This document shows positions 44,952-53,902 of a DNA stretch of 64,000 nt, one piece after another (position 1 is the first letter of the stretch; every line of letters begins with the position of its first letter). The stretch comes from an uncultured Clostridia bacterium (GTDB taxonomy: Bacteria; Bacillota; Clostridia; TANB77; CAG-508). Under the pieces are notes generated by a model. The model was not told where the DNA came from and made no database searches. It saw only the letters and a program-made list of their open reading frames with translations. The stretch spans positions 1-64,000 of the forward strand of contig CAOXTD010000009.1 in NCBI GenBank assembly GCA_948560265.1, read 5' to 3'. The position numbers were made by a program, and so were the translations under genes.

Positions 44952-46073
44952 ATGGGAGATGCCAGAAGAATGCAAAAGAAAAGTGGAGCAAAAATTCTAA
45001 TCATTATTTTAATCCTTCTTATTATTGCAGCAGGTAGCTTGTTAGCAGTGAAAATGATGCAGAATAAAGAAAGCGAAGAACAAATAGGTGCAGCAAATAC
45101 TAACAAAAATGAAACACAAGAACCAAAGCAAGAAGAGAAGAAAGAGCCAAAAACTTTTGTGGGCAATGAAAGGCCAATTGCTTTTATGATAGATAATAAC
45201 ATTAATGCAATGCCACAAGCAGGACTAGAACAAGCAGATCTTATCTATGAAATTATTGTAGAAGGTGGCGAAACTAGATTAATGATGGTTATGAAAAATC
45301 AAAACTTAAAAAAGATTGGACCAATCAGAAGTTCTAGGCACTATTTCATAGACTATGCAATGGAAAATGATGCTATCTATATCCACTATGGACATAGTCC
45401 GCAAGCAGGTTCGGATTTTACCAAGTTTGGAATAGACCATATAGAAGGTGTATATGACAGTGGAAACAATTTTTGGAGAGATACAACTCGTTATGCACCA
45501 CATAATGCCGTTATTTCTACAACTAACTTAGAGAAAGTTCTGAAAAATGAAGGTTTTAGAAGAACTACTACAAAAGAGAATGTACTAAATTATACAGCAG
45601 AGGAAGTAGTATTAGAAGATAAAAAAGAAGTAGTAAAAGCAAGCAATACCAACACGACAAGTGAACCAACAGAGAAAATAACGAACTTAGCAAATAGTGT
45701 AACTATCCCTTATTCTGCTTATAACACTGTGAAATATACTTACAACAAAGATACCAAAACATATACAAGATATTCTAGAGATACTGTTCAAAAAGATTGG
45801 AATACAAATAAGGCAATCCAAGTAAAAAATATTATTATTACCAAATGCGAAAACTCTACCATTGATAGTTATGGCAGACAAACCATTGATAATGTCAAAA
45901 CTTTAGATGGATACTATATTACAAATGGCAAGTATATTCCAATTAAGTGCGAAAAAACGTCTAGAACTGCCCAGACAAAATATAAGGACTTACAAGGTAA
46001 TGAAATAGAAGTAAATGATGGGAAGACTTTTATTCAAATTTGTCCAATCAATAGTAAGATTAGCTTTAAATAA
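44952..46073 (+). CDS. DUF3048 domain (YerB-like) secreted or lipoprotein
   Basis: The 373-residue protein has a basic N-terminus and one membrane/signal helix (residues 12-32), an acidic linker and a DUF3048 domain: RPIAFMIDNNINAMPQAGLEQADLIYEI near residue 75, GGETRLMMV, and GPIRSSRHYFIDYA. YerB-type proteins are envelope proteins of unknown role. There is no lipobox Cys after the helix, so it is probably membrane-anchored. TAGGAGGAAG precedes the ATG. Confidence 0.85.
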   Translation: MGDARRMQKKSGAKILIIILILLIIAAGSLLAVKMMQNKESEEQIGAANTNKNETQEPKQEEKKEPKTFVGNERPIAFMIDNNINAMPQAGLEQADLIYEIIVEGGETRLMMVMKNQNLKKIGPIRSSRHYFIDYAMENDAIYIHYGHSPQAGSDFTKFGIDHIEGVYDSGNNFWRDTTRYAPHNAVISTTNLEKVLKNEGFRRTTTKENVLNYTAEEVVLEDKKEVVKASNTNTTSEPTEKITNLANSVTIPYSAYNTVKYTYNKDTKTYTRYSRDTVQKDWNTNKAIQVKNIIITKCENSTIDSYGRQTIDNVKTLDGYYITNGKYIPIKCEKTSRTAQTKYKDLQGNEIEVNDGKTFIQICPINSKISFK

Positions 46074-46084
46074 AATAAGTACGA

Positions 46085-46114
46085 GATAGCATTTCCGATG
46101 AATGCTATTTCTTT
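46085..46114 (+). terminator. Terminator after the DUF3048 gene
   Basis: ATAGCAT-TTCCGATGA-ATGCTAT followed by TTCTTTTTATT, just after the stop at 46073. A promoter for hydC probably lies in 46115-46200. Confidence 0.75.
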
Positions 46115-46232
46115 TTATTTATGCGAAAATAATAAAATAATCTGTCGAAATTTGTTGTGTAAAAACAATCCTTTTGATATAATAAACCTAGCAAAGAACC
46201 AATACAATATATTAAATATTGGAGGTAACAAT

Positions 46233-46730
46233 ATGAACGAAAATGAAGAAAAAAATTGTAATTGTATGGACAAAAAATTAAAACAAGAAATGCAAGAAAT
46301 TATGAACCAATATACACAAGTCAAGGACAATTTAATTCCTATTTTAAATGAAGTGCAAATGAAATATGGATATATTCCACAAACTGCACAAAAAGAAATT
46401 TCTGAATATCTTAACATACCAATGGCTGAAATTTACGGAGTCATTACCTTTTATTCTCGATTCACCCTAAAACCAAAAGGAAAATATGCAATATCAGTAT
46501 GCTTAGGGACAGCATGCTTTGTAAAAGGCTCTGAAAAATTGATGGAGCGTCTAAAACAAAGACTGAAAATAGAAGAAGGAGAAACAACTCCAGACGGCAA
46601 ATTTTCTATTGACAGTACACGTTGTGTAGGAGCTTGCGGCATAGCACCAGTATTTACAGTAAATGGAGAAGTATACGGCAGAGCAACAGTTAAAAAGCTA
46701 GATGAAGTATTAGATAAGCTAATGGAGTAG
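46233..46730 (+). CDS. hydC: NADH-dependent [FeFe] hydrogenase NuoE-like subunit
   Basis: The 165-residue protein is a thioredoxin-fold [2Fe-2S] protein (NuoE/HydC type): LNEVQMKYGYIPQTAQKEIS, IYGVITFYSRF, and four cluster cysteines in VCLGTACFVKGSE and CVGACGIAPVF. ATG 46233 follows GGAGGTAAC; the upstream in-frame codons from 46098 are unneeded. It is the first gene of a hydC-hydB-hydA set for NAD- and ferredoxin-linked hydrogen metabolism. Confidence 0.9.
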   Translation: MNENEEKNCNCMDKKLKQEMQEIMNQYTQVKDNLIPILNEVQMKYGYIPQTAQKEISEYLNIPMAEIYGVITFYSRFTLKPKGKYAISVCLGTACFVKGSEKLMERLKQRLKIEEGETTPDGKFSIDSTRCVGACGIAPVFTVNGEVYGRATVKKLDEVLDKLME

Positions 46731-46762
46731 TGTTGGTTTAGGGACGTATCTTTAACTGACAC
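46729..46762 (+). repeat. Dispersed palindromic repeat between hydC and hydB
   Basis: Starts at the TAG stop of hydC: GTGTTGGTTTAGGGACGTATC then TTTAACTGACAC. A diverged family member within the hyd operon. Confidence 0.7.
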
Positions 46763-46779
46763 AGAATTAAGGAGGTAAC

Positions 46780-48636
46780 ATGGAAACTCTAGAAAAGATT
46801 AGAAAGATAAGAGAAGAAAAAAGAAAAGAATTAGACCTTCGTGTAAATAGCAATGTTGGAACAAGAGAAAAGCATATTTTAGTATGTCACGGAACAGGTT
46901 GTACTTCTTCAAAATCTCCACAAATTATTGAAAATTTTCGTAAAATTTTAGAAGAAAAGAAAATAGAAAATGTACGTGTTGTTCAAACAGGGTGTTTTGG
47001 ACTATGTGCAAAGGGGCCAATTGTCATTATCCGTCCAGAAGACACCTTTTATGCACAAGTATCACCAGAGGATTGTGAAGAGATTATCCAAACACATATT
47101 ATAGAAGGCAAAATGGTGGAACGTTTACTTTGCCAAGATATCGACGGAAGCAAAGTGCAGAAATTAGATGACCTTACCTTCTACAAAAAGCAAAGAAGAA
47201 TTGCACTTCAAAATTGCGGAAAAATTAATCCAGAACAAATTGATGAATACATAGCCTTTGACGGATATAAAGCATTGGAAAAAGTGTTATTAGAAATGAC
47301 ACCAGAAGAAGTCATAGACACAATTGAAAAATCAGGTTTAAGGGGTAGAGGAGGAGCAGGTTTCCCAACAGGAAAGAAATGGGCTCTTACTAAAGCGGCA
47401 ACTGGAAAGCAAAAATATGTTGTGTGCAATGCAGATGAAGGTGATCCAGGAGCTTTTATGGATAGAAGTATTTTAGAAGGCGACCCACACTCTGTACTAG
47501 AAGCTATGATGATAGCAGGATACGCTATTGGAGCAAATCAAGGATACATTTATGTTAGAGCAGAATATCCAATTGCAGTAGAGAGATTTGGGGTGGCAAT
47601 CAAGCAAGCAAGAGAATATGGAATACTTGGAAAAAATATTTTTGGAAGCAGCTTTGAATTTGATGTAGACATTAGACTAGGAGCAGGAGCATTTGTCTGC
47701 GGAGAAGAAACAGCGCTATTAGAATCAATTGAAGGAAAAAGAGGACAACCAAGAGTAAAGCCACCATATCCAGCCAATCAAGGTTTATGGCTTAAACCAA
47801 CCTTAATCAATAATGTGGAAACATATGCCAATGTGACTAGAATTATTCTAAATGGAGCAGACTGGTATAGTAGCATTGGTACAGAGAACTCAAAAGGTAC
47901 AAAAGTATTTGCATTAGGCGGAAATGTAGTTAATGTAGGACTAGTAGAAGTGCCAATGGGAACCACTTTACGAGAAATTGTTTATGATATTGGTGGTGGA
48001 ATTCCAAATGGCAGAGATTTTAAAGCTGCACAAACAGGAGGACCATCAGGAGGATGTATTCCAAAAGAGCATTTAGATACTCCGATTGATTATGAGTCAT
48101 TAAAAGAAATTGGCTCTATGATGGGGTCAGGTGGCTTAATTGTTATGGATGACACCAAATGTATGGTAAATTTAGCAAAGTTCTATTTAAGCTTTACAGT
48201 AGATGAATCCTGTGGTAAATGTACTCCTTGCAGAATTGGAACAAAAAGAATGTTAGAATTATTGGAAAAAATGACAACAGGAGAAGCGGAACCAGAAGAT
48301 TTGAATAAATTAGAAGAATTAGCAGTGAATATTCCAAAAACAGCAATTTGTGGATTGGGGCAATCTGCACCAAACCCTGTACTTTCAACTTTAAAATATT
48401 TTAGAGAAGAATATTTAGAACATGTGAAATACAAAGAATGCAAAACAGGGGAGTGTAAAGCTTTAGCAAACATACAAATAGACAGTGAAAAATGTAAAGG
48501 TTGTGGAATGTGTAAGAGAAACTGCCCAGTAAATGCAATTGAAGGAGAACCAGGAAAAACACACAAGATAGATGAATCTACTTGCATCAAGTGTGGAACT
48601 TGTATTACGGTTTGTCCATTCCATGCGATTGGATAA
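46780..48636 (+). CDS. hydB: [FeFe] hydrogenase NuoF-like diaphorase subunit
   Basis: The 618-residue HydB has an N-terminal [2Fe-2S] thioredoxin-like domain (VCHGTGCTSSK, TGCFGLCAKGP), the NuoF core with the FMN/NADH site (SGLRGRGGAGFPTGKKW near residue 185, NADEGDPGAFMDR, GAGAFVCGEETALLESIEG), the [4Fe-4S] CGKCTPCRIGT motif, and a C-terminal 2[4Fe-4S] ferredoxin domain (CKGCGMCKRNCP, CIKCGTCITVCP). It transfers electrons between NAD(H), ferredoxin and HydA. AAGGAGG precedes the ATG. Confidence 0.95.
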   Translation: METLEKIRKIREEKRKELDLRVNSNVGTREKHILVCHGTGCTSSKSPQIIENFRKILEEKKIENVRVVQTGCFGLCAKGPIVIIRPEDTFYAQVSPEDCEEIIQTHIIEGKMVERLLCQDIDGSKVQKLDDLTFYKKQRRIALQNCGKINPEQIDEYIAFDGYKALEKVLLEMTPEEVIDTIEKSGLRGRGGAGFPTGKKWALTKAATGKQKYVVCNADEGDPGAFMDRSILEGDPHSVLEAMMIAGYAIGANQGYIYVRAEYPIAVERFGVAIKQAREYGILGKNIFGSSFEFDVDIRLGAGAFVCGEETALLESIEGKRGQPRVKPPYPANQGLWLKPTLINNVETYANVTRIILNGADWYSSIGTENSKGTKVFALGGNVVNVGLVEVPMGTTLREIVYDIGGGIPNGRDFKAAQTGGPSGGCIPKEHLDTPIDYESLKEIGSMMGSGGLIVMDDTKCMVNLAKFYLSFTVDESCGKCTPCRIGTKRMLELLEKMTTGEAEPEDLNKLEELAVNIPKTAICGLGQSAPNPVLSTLKYFREEYLEHVKYKECKTGECKALANIQIDSEKCKGCGMCKRNCPVNAIEGEPGKTHKIDESTCIKCGTCITVCPFHAIG

Positions 48637-48659
48637 GTAGAAAATTAGTAGGAGAAATT

Positions 48660-49973
48660 ATGATACAAATAAATCCAAAAGATATTGAGCTATTTTCAGA
48701 GCAATATCATAAAGATGCTAAAAATCAAGAAATAGAAAAAGCAATTACTCAAAAAGGATTAGAAAAAGCGTGTCTAAATCAAAAGATAATAGAAGAAAAT
48801 GAGTTTTCTTTTAATTTAGAACTATCAGAACCCAAAAGATATGATCAAAAAGAAAGTTTAAGATGTTGGATTTTTGCAGGAATCAATATGATAAAAAGAA
48901 ATATGGCACAAAATCTTAATATCAATGATTTAGAACTTGAGCTTTCAGACAATTATATTGCCTTTTTTGATAAATTAGAAAAGTCAAATGATGTATATGA
49001 AAAAGCAATTCAGGCTAAAACGGAGGATATAGGGAAATTTACTAAGAGATTAGAAAACTGTGTAACAGAATGTGGAAACTATATGACTTTCCTTACTATT
49101 TTAGAGAAATATGGCATCATACCACAAAATGCTATGAAGCAAGCAGTAGAAAGCAGAAATGCTGATAAAATAACGTTACTATATAGAGAAAAAGTAAAAA
49201 AGGACATTTTTGAATTATTTCAAGCTAAAAAGGTAGAGAGCAAAAAAGAGTTAAGAAAAAAGAAGAAGCAGTATTTACAAGAAAACTATATCTTCTTAGC
49301 TAAAATTTTAGGAGAACCACCAACTAAATTTCAATATGGCTATGAGAATAAAGAAGGAAAAAAGGTTATACTAAAAAATATGACACCATTAGAGTTCAAA
49401 GAGCAATTTTTAAGTATGAAAATGCAAGATTATATCTACCTAGAAAATTGCAAAGGGTGGGAATATGAGCAGAAAAGGATAGACACCACAGTAGAAAATG
49501 TATATAAAAAAAGTAGTGTAAAACTGATTAATATGCCAATAGAAGAACTAAAAAGAGCAACGATTGAACAACTAAAAGACGGAGTACCTGTCTACATGGG
49601 AATTAACATGTTAAGAGATAGAAAATTAGATAGTGGTGTATTAGATATTAGGCTTTATAATTATGATGAGATGTTAGGAAGAAAGAGACTGACGAAATAT
49701 GAAGGTATTAAAATGAAAGAAAGGACATTACATCATTGGATGACTATAACAGGAGTATACTTAGAAGACGGAAAAGCAAAAAGGTGGAAAGTGGAAAATA
49801 GTTATGGGGAAACAGAAGGAATAAATGGCTATTTAGTTATGAATGATAACTATTTTGAAGAATATGTTATGCAAGTAGTAGTGAACAAGAAATATTTAAA
49901 ACCAAAGCAATTAGAACTAATCCAGAGGAAGGAAGAACATAGTTTGCAATACTACACTAAGGAAACTACATAA
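48660..49973 (+). CDS. pepC: C1-family aminopeptidase (PepC / bleomycin hydrolase type)
   Basis: The 437-residue papain-like aminopeptidase has the catalytic Cys in SLRCWIFAGINMIKR near residue 67, the catalytic His in LHHWMTITGVY near 360 and the Asn in WKVENSYGE near 382. It removes N-terminal residues from peptides in the cytoplasm. ATG 48660 follows TAGGAG. It sits inside the hydrogenase operon between hydB and hydA with short gaps, which is unusual. Confidence 0.88.
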   Translation: MIQINPKDIELFSEQYHKDAKNQEIEKAITQKGLEKACLNQKIIEENEFSFNLELSEPKRYDQKESLRCWIFAGINMIKRNMAQNLNINDLELELSDNYIAFFDKLEKSNDVYEKAIQAKTEDIGKFTKRLENCVTECGNYMTFLTILEKYGIIPQNAMKQAVESRNADKITLLYREKVKKDIFELFQAKKVESKKELRKKKKQYLQENYIFLAKILGEPPTKFQYGYENKEGKKVILKNMTPLEFKEQFLSMKMQDYIYLENCKGWEYEQKRIDTTVENVYKKSSVKLINMPIEELKRATIEQLKDGVPVYMGINMLRDRKLDSGVLDIRLYNYDEMLGRKRLTKYEGIKMKERTLHHWMTITGVYLEDGKAKRWKVENSYGETEGINGYLVMNDNYFEEYVMQVVVNKKYLKPKQLELIQRKEEHSLQYYTKETT

Positions 49974-49996
49974 TAGAAAAGAATGGGAGAGAGAAG

Positions 49997-50569
49997 ATGA
50001 AATATTTTAAGAAATTAGTAGGAGATAGAATTTATTTATCACCAAGAAATAGTCAAGATGTAGAATTATTTACTAAGTGGCTCAATGATTTTCAAGTAAC
50101 GGATTATACAGGAAGAAGTGGCATCATTACAACACTAGAAGGAGAAAAGCAATATTTAGAACAATCAGCAGTAGAAGAAAATAGACACTTTGTAATTGTT
50201 ACACTAGATAAAGATGAGATGATAGGAACAGTTAGTCTAGAAAGAATGAATCATATTAACAGACATGCAATATTGGGCATATTTATTGGAGAAGAAGCCT
50301 ATCGAAATGGAGGTTATGGAACAGAAGCAATTAATTTGATTTTAGACTATGGATTTAATTATCTGAATCTAAACTCTATTCAGCTAGATGTATATGCTTT
50401 TAATGAAAGAGCAATTGCTTGTTACAAGAAATGTGGTTTTCAAGAAGCAGGAAAAAGAAGAAAAGCTATTTTTGTAAACGGAAACTATTACGACATCATG
50501 CAAATGGATATTCTAAGAGAAGAGTTTGAGCAAGCAGGAAAAGAATATATACGTAATAAAAATGTGTAA
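49997..50569 (+). CDS. GNAT family acetyltransferase (RimJ/RimL-like)
   Basis: The 190-residue protein opens with VGDRIYLSPRNSQDVELFTKW and carries the acetyl-CoA site in LGIFIGEEAYRNGGYGTEAINLILDYGF near residue 95, followed by NLNSIQLDVYAFNERAIACYKKCGFQEAG, the typical RimJ/RimL-like GNAT layout. It probably acetylates an N-terminus or a small amine. It too lies between hydB and hydA. Confidence 0.85.
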   Translation: MKYFKKLVGDRIYLSPRNSQDVELFTKWLNDFQVTDYTGRSGIITTLEGEKQYLEQSAVEENRHFVIVTLDKDEMIGTVSLERMNHINRHAILGIFIGEEAYRNGGYGTEAINLILDYGFNYLNLNSIQLDVYAFNERAIACYKKCGFQEAGKRRKAIFVNGNYYDIMQMDILREEFEQAGKEYIRNKNV

Positions 50570-50596
50570 AAATGAATTTAGAAAGGAAGAGGTATT

Positions 50597-52351
50597 ATGG
50601 CAGAATTACCAAAAGTACACTTAACCATTGACAATAAAGAGGTAGAAGTTCAAAAAGGAACAACGATTTTACAAGCTGCAAGACAAGCAAATATTGATAT
50701 TCCTACACTTTGTTATTTAAAAGAAATTAACGCCATTGGTGATTGCAGAATGTGTATCACAGAAGTAGAAGGAAGAAAAGGATTTGCCACTTCTTGTATT
50801 CAGCAAGTAGAAGAAGGCATGGTAGTACATACGCATTCGCCAGCAGTAATTGAAGCGAGAAAGATGATATTAGACTTGATTTTATCTAATCACCATCGTG
50901 ATTGTCTAACTTGCACACGAAATGGAAATTGTGAATTACAAGCATTAGCAGTAAAATTCAATGTACAAAGTGTACGTTATGAAGGGGCTAAGAATGAACA
51001 CAAAATAGACGATAGTTCACCATCTATTGTACGTGATTTCAATAAATGTATTTTATGTAGAAGATGTGTATCAACTTGTAAAAAAGTACAAAAGGTTGGT
51101 GCTATTGATGCAGTAAATAGAGGCTTTACCTCTTGTATTTCAACAGTAGGAGACCATAGCTTAAATGATGTCAATTGTACTTTTTGTGGTCAATGCATTC
51201 AAGCATGTCCAACAGGTGCTTTACATGAAAAAGATTCCACTGAAGTAGTATGGGAAAAATTAAGAGACCCAGAAAGCTATGTCATTGTACAAACGGCACC
51301 AGCAGTAAGAGTAGCCTTAGGAGAAGAATTTGGTATGCCAATTGGTACCAATGTGACTGGTAAAATGGTAGCAGCTCTTCAAAGATTAGGCTTTGATAAA
51401 GTATTTGATACTAATACTGGAGCAGACTTTACTATTATGGAAGAAGGAACTGAATTTATCAAGCGTTTGCAAGTGAATGACCATCTTCCAATGATAACCT
51501 CTTGTAGCCCAGGTTGGGTAAGGTATATTGAAATGAATTATCCAGAAAACCTACAACACTTATCCAGCTGTAAATCTCCACATGAAATGTTTGGAGCACT
51601 TTTGAAGACATATTATGCAAGTAAGCAAAAAATAAATCCAGAGAAAATCTTTGTTGTTTCAGTGATGCCTTGCATTGCTAAAAAGTTTGAAAGACAAAGA
51701 GAAGAAATGAAAGATAATGGACTATATGATGTAGATGCAGTGCTAACAACAAGAGAATTGGCAAGAATGATTAAACAAGCTAATATTGAATTTGTAGAAT
51801 TAGAAGATGAAGTTTTTGATGATCCAATGGGAGAAGCAACAGGCGCTGCTGCTATCTTTGGTGTAACAGGTGGTGTGGCAGAGGCGGCACTAAGAAGTGT
51901 ATCAGAAATCGTAACAGGAAAGCCATTAGAAAAAATAGAATTTGAAGAAGTAAGAGGACAAAAAGGAATCAAAAGAGCAACGATAAAAATAGGAGACCAA
52001 GAAGTAAAAGCTGTTGTAGCAAGTGGACTAGGCAATGCCAAAACCATTATGGAAGAAATTAAGTCAGGAAAAGCAGATTATCAGTTTGTAGAAATTATGG
52101 CATGCCCTGGTGGATGCATTATGGGTGGAGGACAACCGATTAAGAGTAGTAAAATTAGAGAAACAGTAAATGTAGCTCAAAAACGTTCAGAAGCCATGTA
52201 TAGCATTGATGAAAGAAGTGCTATAAGACTTTCTCATAAAAATCCAGTGTTACAAAAAATCTACAAGGAATTTTTAGGAGAGCCAGGTGGACACCTAGCA
52301 CATGAACTATTACATACACATTATGAAAAAAGAGAAAAATATAGGATTTAA
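50597..52351 (+). CDS. hydA: [FeFe] hydrogenase catalytic subunit HydA
   Basis: The 584-residue protein has an N-terminal [2Fe-2S] ferredoxin domain (CYLKEINAIGDCRMC), a His-ligated cluster region (HHRDCLTCTRNGNCELQ), 2[4Fe-4S] ferredoxin (CILCRRCVSTCKK, CTFCGQCIQACP) and the H-cluster domain with all three motifs: TSCSPGWVRYIE, MPCIAKKFE and EIMACPGGCIMGGGQP. It evolves or oxidises H2, using electrons from HydB/HydC. The maturases hydE/F/G are not in this window. Confidence 0.97.
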   Translation: MAELPKVHLTIDNKEVEVQKGTTILQAARQANIDIPTLCYLKEINAIGDCRMCITEVEGRKGFATSCIQQVEEGMVVHTHSPAVIEARKMILDLILSNHHRDCLTCTRNGNCELQALAVKFNVQSVRYEGAKNEHKIDDSSPSIVRDFNKCILCRRCVSTCKKVQKVGAIDAVNRGFTSCISTVGDHSLNDVNCTFCGQCIQACPTGALHEKDSTEVVWEKLRDPESYVIVQTAPAVRVALGEEFGMPIGTNVTGKMVAALQRLGFDKVFDTNTGADFTIMEEGTEFIKRLQVNDHLPMITSCSPGWVRYIEMNYPENLQHLSSCKSPHEMFGALLKTYYASKQKINPEKIFVVSVMPCIAKKFERQREEMKDNGLYDVDAVLTTRELARMIKQANIEFVELEDEVFDDPMGEATGAAAIFGVTGGVAEAALRSVSEIVTGKPLEKIEFEEVRGQKGIKRATIKIGDQEVKAVVASGLGNAKTIMEEIKSGKADYQFVEIMACPGGCIMGGGQPIKSSKIRETVNVAQKRSEAMYSIDERSAIRLSHKNPVLQKIYKEFLGEPGGHLAHELLHTHYEKREKYRI

Positions 52352-52371
52352 AACTGGGAAGGGAGGTTTGT

Positions 52372-53277
52372 ATGGAAAATTTTAAATCAGGTTTTGTTTC
52401 TATTGTAGGAAGAACCAATGTGGGAAAATCTAGTATCTTAAATGATATGGTAGGGCAAAAGGTGGCAAGCGTAGCAAATAAGCCACAAACTACAAGAACA
52501 GCAATTAAAGCAATTGTCAATCGTGAACACTCTCAAATTATTTTTACAGATACACCAGGAATTCATAAGCCAAAATCAAAATTAGGTGATACTATGGTGG
52601 AAACAGCATGGGGAAGTATTCCTGATAGTGATGTAGTACTGTTTGTTGTGGAAGCTACCTCTAACGGAATTGGTAAAGGCGACCAAATGATTTTAGATAA
52701 AATCAAAGAAGCAAAAGCACAAACCATTTTGGTTATTAATAAAATTGATTTGGTAAGCAAAGAGCAAATTTTTAAGATGATTGAGGCTTTTAAGGATGAA
52801 TATCATTTTAAAGCAATTATTCCGATTTCTGCCTTAAAAGAATCTGATGTCGAAGTGATTTTAGAAGAAATTGAGAAGAACTTAAAAGAAGGTCCTGCAT
52901 ATTATGATATAGAGGAATATACAGATCAAACTTTAAGAGATTTAGCAGCAGAAACGATACGAGAAAAAGCACTAAAACTATTGAAAGATGAAGTGCCACA
53001 TGGTATATTAATTGAAATAGAGAAAATGAAAAAGGGTAAAACAAGAGAAGAAAAGCCAATATTTAATATAGAAGCAACCATTTACTGCTTAAGAGAGTCC
53101 CACAAGGGAATTATCATTGGTAAAGGTGGAGCGATGCTGAAAAAGATTGGAACATATGCAAGAGAAGATTTAGAAAAAATGCTAGAAACACAAGTGAATT
53201 TGAAATTGTGGGTAAAAGTAAAAGAAGATTGGATTAATGATGAACATTTTGTGAAATTGTTTAAAAATACAGATTGA
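52372..53277 (+). CDS. era: GTPase Era
   Basis: Era binds 16S rRNA and aids 30S assembly. The 301-residue protein has G1 IVGRTNVGKSSILND, G2 QTTRTAIKAI, G3 DTPGIHKPKSKLG, G4 VINKIDLVS, and a C-terminal KH domain with GIIIGKGGAMLKKIGTYAR. The KH loop GKGG is intact. AGGGAGG precedes the ATG. The era-yqzL-recO order is usual, with one small toxin-like gene inserted. Confidence 0.96.
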   Translation: MENFKSGFVSIVGRTNVGKSSILNDMVGQKVASVANKPQTTRTAIKAIVNREHSQIIFTDTPGIHKPKSKLGDTMVETAWGSIPDSDVVLFVVEATSNGIGKGDQMILDKIKEAKAQTILVINKIDLVSKEQIFKMIEAFKDEYHFKAIIPISALKESDVEVILEEIEKNLKEGPAYYDIEEYTDQTLRDLAAETIREKALKLLKDEVPHGILIEIEKMKKGKTREEKPIFNIEATIYCLRESHKGIIIGKGGAMLKKIGTYAREDLEKMLETQVNLKLWVKVKEDWINDEHFVKLFKNTD

Positions 53278-53358
53278 AAACTTAAACAAATGTTTTGGAA
53301 GCTATTGACATAAATAAATATTAACGTTACAATTGAAAATGAGGTTAGGAAAAGCAGA

Positions 53359-53575
53359 GTGTGGTTGCCATCTCAACTTACATATGAAAGTGAGGTGGTG
53401 CATATGGTAGATATATTATTACAATTAATCATTTTACTTTTTTCTGCTCTAGTAGCAGTATCTATTATAGCATTTGCCTTGATTATAGCTTTAGTTATAA
53501 TCAAGGCAAATAAAAACAATACACATCTCTGCCCGCTAGTAGAAGATGTGTATACATTCTCTATGGCAACCACAT
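53359..53575. repeat. Inverted repeats flanking and inside the small toxin-like gene
   Basis: The outer arms GTGTGGTTGCCAT (53359-53371) and ATGGCAACCACA (53563-53574) enclose the ORF. An inner perfect 15-bp stem TTTGCCTTGATTATA (53473-53487) / TATAATCAAGGCAAA (53496-53510) lies within the membrane-helix codons. Such nested stems are typical of messages whose translation is controlled by RNA structure. Confidence 0.7.
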
Positions 53576-53589
53576 TTTGTGGCTCCTAA
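53404..53589 (+). CDS. Putative small hydrophobic toxin (holin-like, type I TA style)
   Basis: The 61-residue protein is a single long hydrophobic helix (about residues 4-36, LLQLIILLFSAL...) followed by a short polar, Cys-containing tail. ATG 53404 has GAGGTGG upstream. The size, helix-plus-tail layout and flanking inverted repeats recall holin-like or TxpA/Fst-type toxins of type I toxin-antitoxin loci, in which an antisense RNA controls the message. I could not identify the antitoxin RNA. It might instead be a plain small membrane protein. It separates era from yqzL. Confidence 0.45.
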   Translation: MVDILLQLIILLFSALVAVSIIAFALIIALVIIKANKNNTHLCPLVEDVYTFSMATTFCGS

Positions 53590-53723
53590 CTTCTACTAAT
53601 ATTATAACATAAAATAATGCAATGTCAAGAATTCAAAAAATTTCCAATATTAAAATCGAATAAAAAATGGAAAAAAGACCATCATAAATACAGAAGCATA
53701 AATAAAGAGGAGTTGAGGCACAT

Positions 53724-53885
53724 ATGATACAAAAACAGATGAAAGACTTAGCATGGAATACATTTAAACAAACTGGAGACATCAATACTTTTATGGAATT
53801 ATTGCAAGTAGAAAATATGCAAAAAAATGGAATGTTTGAACCACAAGAAAATGCACAAGGAATTGAAAAACAAATTAAGGACTAA
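53724..53885 (+). CDS. YqzL-like small protein
   Basis: A 53-residue ORF, ATG 53724 after AGGAGTTGAGG. It starts MIQKQMKDLAWNTFKQTGDINTF, which matches the short YqzL family whose gene lies between era and recO in many Firmicutes. The function is unknown. recO begins 18 nt later. Confidence 0.7.
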   Translation: MIQKQMKDLAWNTFKQTGDINTFMELLQVENMQKNGMFEPQENAQGIEKQIKD

Positions 53886-53902
53886 AATAGAGGACTAACA
53901 AT

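Noticed and set aside
48183..48590. Minus-strand ORF opposite hydB
   Set aside because: hydB is clearly coding there with conserved cluster motifs; the opposite frame is a shadow.
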